Positions 6,376 through 10,823 of a stretch of DNA of 10,823 nt are shown piece by piece. The stretch lies in contig JAFXNX010000119.1 in NCBI GenBank assembly GCA_017529175.1, positions 1 to 10,823 on the forward strand, written 5' to 3'. Both the position numbers and the translations under genes were made by a program. Below the pieces are notes generated by a model. That model did not search any database, was not told the DNA's origin, and saw nothing but the letters and a program-made list of their open reading frames with translations. This DNA is from Clostridia bacterium (lineage in GTDB: Bacteria > Bacillota_A > Clostridia > Oscillospirales > CAG-272). How positions within the stretch are numbered: position 1 is the stretch's first letter; every line of letters begins with the position of its first letter.

Positions 6376-6417
6376 TATATATATTATATTAAAATGATAC
6401 TTTAAACCGTCGCGCTG

Positions 6418-7170
6418 TTATTCTGCTCCGAGATCGCTCTTCAGTTTTTCGACCGTCCGCTTCGTCTTCTTTGTTTTTCTGCTTTCTTTGCCGAATATTC
6501 TGCACTGAATGCGTAACACTTTTTCGTACAGAGCGAGCGCTTCATCGGGTTTCCCCGCTTTTGCGTAAACAGACGCTATGTTTTCGAGGGACGAGACTGT
6601 ATCGAAGTGTTCCTCTCCTATCGTTTTACAGCGCGCTTCATAGACTTTCTTGTGTATGCTCAACGCCTTGTCGTAGTTTCCGAGCTTACCGTAATAATAT
6701 GCCACGTTATTTTGAGCCGTGAGCGTTCCGGGGTGTTCTTCTCCGAGAACTTTTATGAAAAGCGCGTGCGCTTTTTCCTGCAGCTCCAGCGCCGTTTTGT
6801 GATCGCCGAGACTGCCGTATGCGGAGGCGAGGTTGTGAAGCGTCACCAGAGTTTGAAGATGATCTTCTCCGAGGACCTTTGATCTTAGAGCGTATAACTC
6901 TTTTTCAAGTTCCAGAGTTTTATTATAACTGTTCAGTTCTCTGTACGCCGACGCAAGATCACTCAGCGACGAGAGCGTGTCCGGATGTTCTGCCCCGAGC
7001 ACTTTGCGCCGCAGAGAATAGACCTTCTCGTAAAGTTCCAGCGCCGTTTTGTGATCTCCGAGCTCGCTGTACGTTACGGCAAGGTCGCGAAGAGCGCAAA
7101 GAGTCTTCGGATGTTCTTCGCCGTAGGCTTTACATCTTTCGGCATATACTGTTTCAAGATCGGCTTCCAT
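6418..7170 (-). CDS. Kinesin-light-chain-like tetratricopeptide repeat protein
   Basis: A 250-residue soluble protein made almost wholly of TPR units of the 42-residue kinesin-light-chain type. The marker GEEHP (variants GAEHP, GEDHL, GEEHF, GKES) recurs at residues 17, 59, 101, 143, 185 and 227, an exact 42-residue step. Between them are L-x-N-L-A-x-x-Y and ALELxEKxY helices. No catalytic, signal or membrane segment is visible, so it is probably a protein-protein interaction scaffold. Its partner is unknown. The ATG at 7170 has GGAGG (complement of 7177-7181) six bases upstream. An in-frame ATG at 7176 touches that site and is unlikely. It lies 48 nt after queA on the same strand without a visible terminator between, so it may be the last gene of the proS-queA transcript. 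The C-terminal tail is Lys-rich (KKTKRTVEKLK). Confidence 0.85.
   Translation of the reverse strand: MEADLETVYAERCKAYGEEHPKTLCALRDLAVTYSELGDHKTALELYEKVYSLRRKVLGAEHPDTLSSLSDLASAYRELNSYNKTLELEKELYALRSKVLGEDHLQTLVTLHNLASAYGSLGDHKTALELQEKAHALFIKVLGEEHPGTLTAQNNVAYYYGKLGNYDKALSIHKKVYEARCKTIGEEHFDTVSSLENIASVYAKAGKPDEALALYEKVLRIQCRIFGKESRKTKKTKRTVEKLKSDLGAE
6785..7056 (-). repeat. Near-identical DNA segments two TPR units apart
   Basis: The 20 bases at 6785-6804 recur exactly at 7037-7056, 252 bp away, which is two 126-bp TPR units. Both encode GDHKTALEL. Identity of DNA as well as protein suggests recent internal duplication or gene conversion in the TPR gene. Confidence 0.7.
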
Positions 7171-7218
7171 ACTCATCCTCCGAATATTTGTTATGGAGTA
7201 TCGACGTATTGCAAAGAA

Positions 7219-8322
7219 TTATACGATGAGCATTGCATCTCCGAAGGAGAAAAATCTGTATTTTTCCTCGACTGCAGTCTTATACGCTTCAAGCATTTTT
7301 TCTCTTGAGTAAAAAGCGGATACGAGCATAAGAAGCGTGCTCTCGGGAAGATGAAAGTTCGTTATCAGCGCGTCCGTCGCTTTGAAGCGGTAGCCGGGAT
7401 AGATGAATATTCCCGTGTCGCCCTTTACCGGACGGACTTTGCCGTCCTCGCCCGACGCGCTTTCAAGAGTCCGGCAAGAAGTCGTTCCGACGGCGATGAT
7501 CCTTCCCCCCGCGGCGCGGCGGCGGTTGATAACGTCCGCAGCTTCTTCGGTGACTTCGATGTATTCCGCGTGCATCTCGTGGTCTTCGATGTGCTCCTCT
7601 TTAACCGGACGGAAAGTGCCGAGCCCGACGTGGAGCAGGACCGGAACGACGGCGACGCCCGCCTCTTTGATCCTGTCGAGCAGTTCGTTTGTGAAATGGA
7701 GTCCCGCGGTGGGAGCGGCTGAGGAACCCTCACATCTCGAGTAAACGGTTTGATATCTTTCGCCGTCCTCGAGCTTTTCTTTTATGTATGGGGGAAGCGG
7801 CATCGTTCCGAGCGCGTGGAGCGCCGAGTAAACGCTGTCGAATTTATCTTTGTCGGGCGCGAATTTCACTTTTCTTATCCCGCCTTCGTCGAGGACGTCA
7901 GTCACCCTCGCCGTCAGCGATCCGTCGCCGAACATGATGACGTCGCCGCGCTTTGCGCGCTTTCCGGGACCGGCGAGCGCTTCCCATACGTCGTTTTCAA
8001 GCTGCTTTAAGAGGAGCAGTTCGACGGGAGCGGTACTGCCTGTTTCGACGAGCGCGCCGTTCTCGTACCTGTGGCGGCGGTGCCCGATTATCCTTGCGGG
8101 AATGACTCTCGTGTCGTTGATGACGAGCGTGTCGCCCGGCATGAGACAGTCGACGATATCGTAAAAATGCCTGTGAGATATTTCTCCGCTCGCGCGGTCT
8201 ATCACCATAAGGCGCGATGCGTCGCGGCGCTCGAGGGGAGTTTGCGCGATAAGCTCTTCGGGTAAATCGTAATGGAAATCGCGAAGCGTCAGGTCCGTTT
8301 TCGGAAGTTCGTTTTTTATCAT
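7219..8322 (-). CDS. queA: S-adenosylmethionine:tRNA ribosyltransferase-isomerase
   Basis: A 367-residue enzyme of queuosine synthesis. It moves the ribosyl part of S-adenosylmethionine onto preQ1 in the wobble position of Tyr, His, Asn and Asp tRNAs, giving epoxyqueuosine. The length and motifs fit the family: [23 protein letters not shown] at the N-terminus, [16 protein letters not shown] at 63-78, [11 protein letters not shown] at 200-210, [10 protein letters not shown] at 231-240, and [18 protein letters not shown] at 321-338. The N-terminus is about ten residues longer than usual ([12 protein letters not shown]). The only ATG is at 8322 and its Shine-Dalgarno site is weak (AAAGG about 13 nt upstream), so translation may depend on proS upstream. 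It follows proS by 61 nt on the same strand. The common partner tgt is not in the window. Confidence 0.96.
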   Translation of the reverse strand: MIKNELPKTDLTLRDFHYDLPEELIAQTPLERRDASRLMVIDRASGEISHRHFYDIVDCLMPGDTLVINDTRVIPARIIGHRRHRYENGALVETGSTAPVELLLLKQLENDVWEALAGPGKRAKRGDVIMFGDGSLTARVTDVLDEGGIRKVKFAPDKDKFDSVYSALHALGTMPLPPYIKEKLEDGERYQTVYSRCEGSSAAPTAGLHFTNELLDRIKEAGVAVVPVLLHVGLGTFRPVKEEHIEDHEMHAEYIEVTEEAADVINRRRAAGGRIIAVGTTSCRTLESASGEDGKVRPVKGDTGIFIYPGYRFKATDALITNFHLPESTLLMLVSAFYSREKMLEAYKTAVEEKYRFFSFGDAMLIV

Positions 8323-8347
8323 AGTCTGTTAACTGCCTTTATTATCA

Positions 8348-8369
8348 GAGCGCCCGATACCGAGCGCTC
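8348..8369. other. Intercistronic hairpin between proS and queA
   Basis: GAGCGC (8348-8353) and GCGCTC (8364-8369) form a 6-bp stem around a 10-nt loop. On the minus strand, the sense strand of both flanking genes, no U-run follows, so it is not a clear terminator of proS. A T-rich run (TTTTCCTTGTT) follows only on the plus strand. It may be an RNA processing or stability hairpin, or may block stray plus-strand transcription. Confidence 0.4.
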
Positions 8370-8383
8370 CGTTTTCCTTGTTA

Positions 8384-10108
8384 TTATATATTGTATTCCG
8401 CAAGTAGTTTTGCAACGAGCTCTTTTATCTCTTCTGCCGCGGACTCGATCTTGAACTCGGTCTTTATCGCCTTGTCTCTTGTCGAGACCTCGACGACTCC
8501 CGCGTCGCAGTTCTTAGGGCTGACGACGACGCGTACCGGAATTCCGAACAGGTCAGCGTCAGCGAACATAGAGCCGGGTCTTATGTCGCGGTCGTCATAG
8601 AGCACTTCGACTCCGGACGACTGCAGCGCGTCGTAAAGATCGCAAGCTACCTTGCTCACCGCTTCGTCCGTCGAGCGTAGATTGCATATTTCAACCTGCC
8701 ACGGAGCGATGGAGATCGGCCAGATCGGTCCGAACTTGTCGCAGCTCTCTTCGCAAACAGACGCCATAAGTCTGCCGACGCCGATGCCGTAGCAGCCCAT
8801 GATCGGGTATTTTGCCTCTCCGTCGCGGTCGAGGTACGTCATATTCATCGCCTTTGTGTACTTCGTGCCGAGTTGGAATATGTTGCCGACTTCAATGCCG
8901 CGCTTTATCGTTATCGAGCGCTTGCCGCAGACGGGGCAGACTGCGCCGTCATAGATCTTCGCAACGTCGACGCAGTCGACCTTTCCGACGTCGCGCGCGA
9001 TATTCAATCCAGTATAGTGGAAGTCTGTCTCGTTCGCTCCGCAAACGAGAGAATTGATCCCTTCGAGCGATTTGTCGTAGACCGTCGTGATCCCTTCCTT
9101 AAGTCCTATGGATCCGATAAAGCCCGCGACGATACCGCTCTCTTCAGTTATAACGGCTGCGGGATGAACTTCTTCGCCGAGATAGTTGCGAAGCTTCGTC
9201 TCGTTGACTTCAAGGTCGCCTCTGATAAATACGATGATGTAGCTGTCGTCGCGGTTTCTCTGATATACGACCGCTTTGCAAAGACGATTCGGATCGATCT
9301 TTAGAAATGACGTGAGGTCGTCGATCGTTTTGACGCCGGGTGTGGAGATCTTGCGAAGCTCTTCGATCTCTCCCGCCTCGTTCTCGATGTCGCACGACGC
9401 GACTTCCATATTCGCGCTGTAGCCGCATTCGGGGCAGATCGCGAGCGTGTCCTCTCCGATGTCGGTCAGGAGCATAAACTCGTGAGATACGGAGCCGCCC
9501 ATCATACCGGAGTCGGATTTTACCGCTACGATATTTTTAGCTCCCGCTCTCTTGTAAATGCGCTCGTACGCCTCGTAGAACCTTGCGTAGCATTTTTCGA
9601 GGTCCTCTTGCGACGTGTGGAACGAGTACGCGTCCTTCATCGTGAACTCGCGCACTCTGATAAGTCCGCCGCGGGCGCGGGGCTCGTCGCGGAACTTCGT
9701 CTGGATCTGATAAATCGTGAACGGATACTGCGTGTAAGACGACGCGGTGTTGCGCGCAAGATGCACCGCCGCTTCCTCGTGAGTCATACCGAGGACGAGA
9801 CGGTTGCCGCCGCGGTCGGTGAAGCGCGCCATCTCGGAACCGATGCTCGTGTACCTTCCCGATTCCTCCCATAAAGAGGCGGGCATAACGACAGGGAACA
9901 TGACCTCTTGCGCGTCGATGCGGTCCATCTCTTCTCTTATTATATTCTCTATCTTCTTGGCGATCCTTTTTGCGGGGGCGTAGAGCGAGTAGATACCGCT
10001 CGCCACGTTTTTCATATATCCCCCTCTGACCATCAGCTTGTGGCTCTCAATGGTGCAGTCGGACGGCGCGTCCTTAAAGCGTTCGCCGAGAAGTGCGGTT
10101 ACTTTCAT
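8384..10108 (-). CDS. proS: Prolyl-tRNA synthetase, bacterial editing-domain type
   Basis: A 574-residue class II aminoacyl-tRNA synthetase that charges tRNA-Pro with proline. In order it shows the catalytic core with THEEA at 109-113, motif 2 around FRDEPRARGG (139-148) and REFTMKDAYSFH (153-164). An inserted editing (YbaK/INS) domain spans about 235-390 and clears alanine-mischarged tRNA. Motif 3 is GCYGIGVGRLMAS at 438-450, and the anticodon-binding domain covers about 465-574. Two Cys pairs, CPEC at 225-228 and CPVC at 391-394, flank the editing domain and could bind one zinc (inference). Length is normal for the bacterial long form (about 565-575). The start at 10108 has AAGGAG ten bases upstream. 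It begins 25 nt after the stop of the F420-beta-like gene, so the two are probably co-transcribed. No T-box leader is visible in that 25-nt gap. Confidence 0.97.
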   Translation of the reverse strand: MKVTALLGERFKDAPSDCTIESHKLMVRGGYMKNVASGIYSLYAPAKRIAKKIENIIREEMDRIDAQEVMFPVVMPASLWEESGRYTSIGSEMARFTDRGGNRLVLGMTHEEAAVHLARNTASSYTQYPFTIYQIQTKFRDEPRARGGLIRVREFTMKDAYSFHTSQEDLEKCYARFYEAYERIYKRAGAKNIVAVKSDSGMMGGSVSHEFMLLTDIGEDTLAICPECGYSANMEVASCDIENEAGEIEELRKISTPGVKTIDDLTSFLKIDPNRLCKAVVYQRNRDDSYIIVFIRGDLEVNETKLRNYLGEEVHPAAVITEESGIVAGFIGSIGLKEGITTVYDKSLEGINSLVCGANETDFHYTGLNIARDVGKVDCVDVAKIYDGAVCPVCGKRSITIKRGIEVGNIFQLGTKYTKAMNMTYLDRDGEAKYPIMGCYGIGVGRLMASVCEESCDKFGPIWPISIAPWQVEICNLRSTDEAVSKVACDLYDALQSSGVEVLYDDRDIRPGSMFADADLFGIPVRVVVSPKNCDAGVVEVSTRDKAIKTEFKIESAAEEIKELVAKLLAEYNI

Positions 10109-10133
10109 ACGGTTATATCTCCTTAAAGTGTTA

Positions 10134-10823
10134 TTATCTTTTGATCTTTCCGAGGACCTTTTTTACGCGTCGCTTGACGCGCTCGGATATTATGACTTTT
10201 GCGGACGCCGGGCGTCCGAAGTTCGACGCTATCGTCTCGTAAGCCTCGTCGCGCTCTATCATTTCGATCAGTTTATCGCGGGATGCGGGCATCTTTGCTG
10301 AAACGTTCAGCGAGACGTTGGTCCTTTCCGCGTCCTCAAGAGTCGACTTTTTATATACGAGCGCGTCCGATATTCCGTCGAACATTTTCTCACCGCGGTC
10401 AGTTCTTATTATAACGACGGAAGTGCCGCGGTCGTCGTTCATCGAAGGGATACAAGAGGATATGCCCCAATAGTCGCCTATCGTCATATCGGAAGCGTAA
10501 GCGCTTCCTTTGAAGCGGCAGTCGTAACAAGATCCTCGAAGGGGTGCGCTGCTGCTGAAAAGTCTCAAATATGAATCCTTGTACCGCGACGATCTATATG
10601 TTTTTTCGTCCGTGTCCACTCTCATGGAGTATTCCTGCCATCCGAGCGATTTGTCACGGAAGGAAACGCTTACGGCGCGTCCTCTATGGTATTCGGACAG
10701 ATACTTTTCATAGAGCTTTGACGTGGGAACGCCGTGACATATTATATCGGCGGTGAAGAGAAGATCGCTCTCTCCGATAAAGCTTTTTACCGCCGCCGCC
10801 CTGCACGGAGTGCCGACAAAAAG
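10134..10823 (-). CDS. F420 hydrogenase/dehydrogenase beta-subunit-like iron-sulfur protein (3' part)
   Basis: The frame is open from the right window edge to the stop at 10134, giving the C-terminal 229 residues. The true start and the expected N-terminal ferredoxin-type cluster domain lie outside. An internal ATG at 10625 is not the start, because family motifs continue upstream of it. Visible motifs in the fragment are VGTPCRAA (3-10), DIICHGVPTSKLYEKYL (26-42), SFRDKSLGW (54-62), SCYDCRFK (98-105), SDMTIGDYWGI (111-121) and DDRGTSVVI (130-138). These are hallmarks of the FrhB/FdhB C-terminal domain found in coenzyme F420-reducing hydrogenase beta subunits. Bacterial stand-alone versions often sit in exopolysaccharide clusters next to pyruvyl transferases and glycosyltransferases, and their reaction is not well defined. 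The basic tail (SERVKRRVKKVLGKIKR) might contact membrane or nucleic acid. It precedes proS by 25 nt. Confidence 0.85.
   Translation of the reverse strand, partial: LFVGTPCRAAAVKSFIGESDLLFTADIICHGVPTSKLYEKYLSEYHRGRAVSVSFRDKSLGWQEYSMRVDTDEKTYRSSRYKDSYLRLFSSSAPLRGSCYDCRFKGSAYASDMTIGDYWGISSCIPSMNDDRGTSVVIIRTDRGEKMFDGISDALVYKKSTLEDAERTNVSLNVSAKMPASRDKLIEMIERDEAYETIASNFGRPASAKVIISERVKRRVKKVLGKIKR

Noticed and set aside
6785..7056. Regular spacing of repeats in the TPR region as a possible CRISPR-like array
   Set aside because: The period is 126 bp, in frame with the 42-residue TPR unit, and the intervening DNA is coding; this is protein repeat structure.
7850..8164. Open frames on the plus strand across queA
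   Set aside because: They are mirror images of queA codons; queA motifs are unambiguous on the minus strand.
10109..10133. T-box or other leader riboswitch controlling proS
   Set aside because: Only 25 nt separate the preceding stop from the proS start, holding the ribosome binding site and nothing else; any T-box would have to lie upstream of the whole unit.
10134..10625. Complete 163-residue protein starting at the ATG at 10625
   Set aside because: The frame stays open to the window edge, and upstream codons encode GTPCR and ICHGVP motifs of the same family, so this is the end of a longer gene.

Overview
The window looks like chromosomal DNA of an uncultured gut- or rumen-type member of the Clostridia (Oscillospirales/Christensenellales-like). 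This is inference from protein style: a clostridial secreted mosaic protein, an XRE regulator with a long helical C-terminus, strong AGGAGG-type ribosome binding sites and consensus sigma-A promoters. Base composition is moderate, with many NCG codons outside the middle of the large secreted gene. I see no rRNA, tRNA, CRISPR array, transposase or phage gene.

Layout, left to right. (1) A perfect inverted repeat lies at the left edge, followed by a promoter and a GT8 glycosyltransferase on the plus strand (131-1090). (2) A hairpin terminator separates it from a convergent TetR-type regulator on the minus strand (1145-1717). (3) A compact divergent control region (about 1718-1888) holds a perfect consensus promoter and symmetric elements. 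It drives a 982-residue secreted mosaic protein (1889-4837) and, 23 nt further on, an unrecorded 45-residue acidic small protein (4861-4998). (4) A very strong bidirectional terminator, nearly identical to the first one, separates this unit from a convergent XRE regulator (5061-6236, minus). (5) A terminator downstream of a kinesin-light-chain-like TPR protein (6418-7170, minus) follows. (6) The rest is a minus-strand run, transcribed right to left: the C-terminal part of an F420-hydrogenase/dehydrogenase beta-subunit-like iron-sulfur protein (10134-10823, cut by the window edge), proS (8384-10108), queA (7219-8322) and the TPR gene.

How the parts may work together. proS (charging of tRNA-Pro) and queA (queuosine modification of tRNA) are housekeeping translation genes read as one unit. 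The GT8 enzyme at one end and the F420-beta-like protein at the other are both typical of cell-surface polysaccharide loci, so this housekeeping segment may sit beside or inside such a locus. The most interesting part is the TetR / secreted protein / small protein unit. A divergently encoded regulator shares a promoter region with a signal-peptide-bearing beta-helix protein. That protein ends in a roughly 310-residue domain of unknown function and is followed by a tiny protein in the same transcription unit.

Start codons were chosen by Shine-Dalgarno position. In five genes the longest open frame begins inside a promoter or Shine-Dalgarno element and a downstream ATG was preferred. No gene-free stretch exceeds 300 bases.
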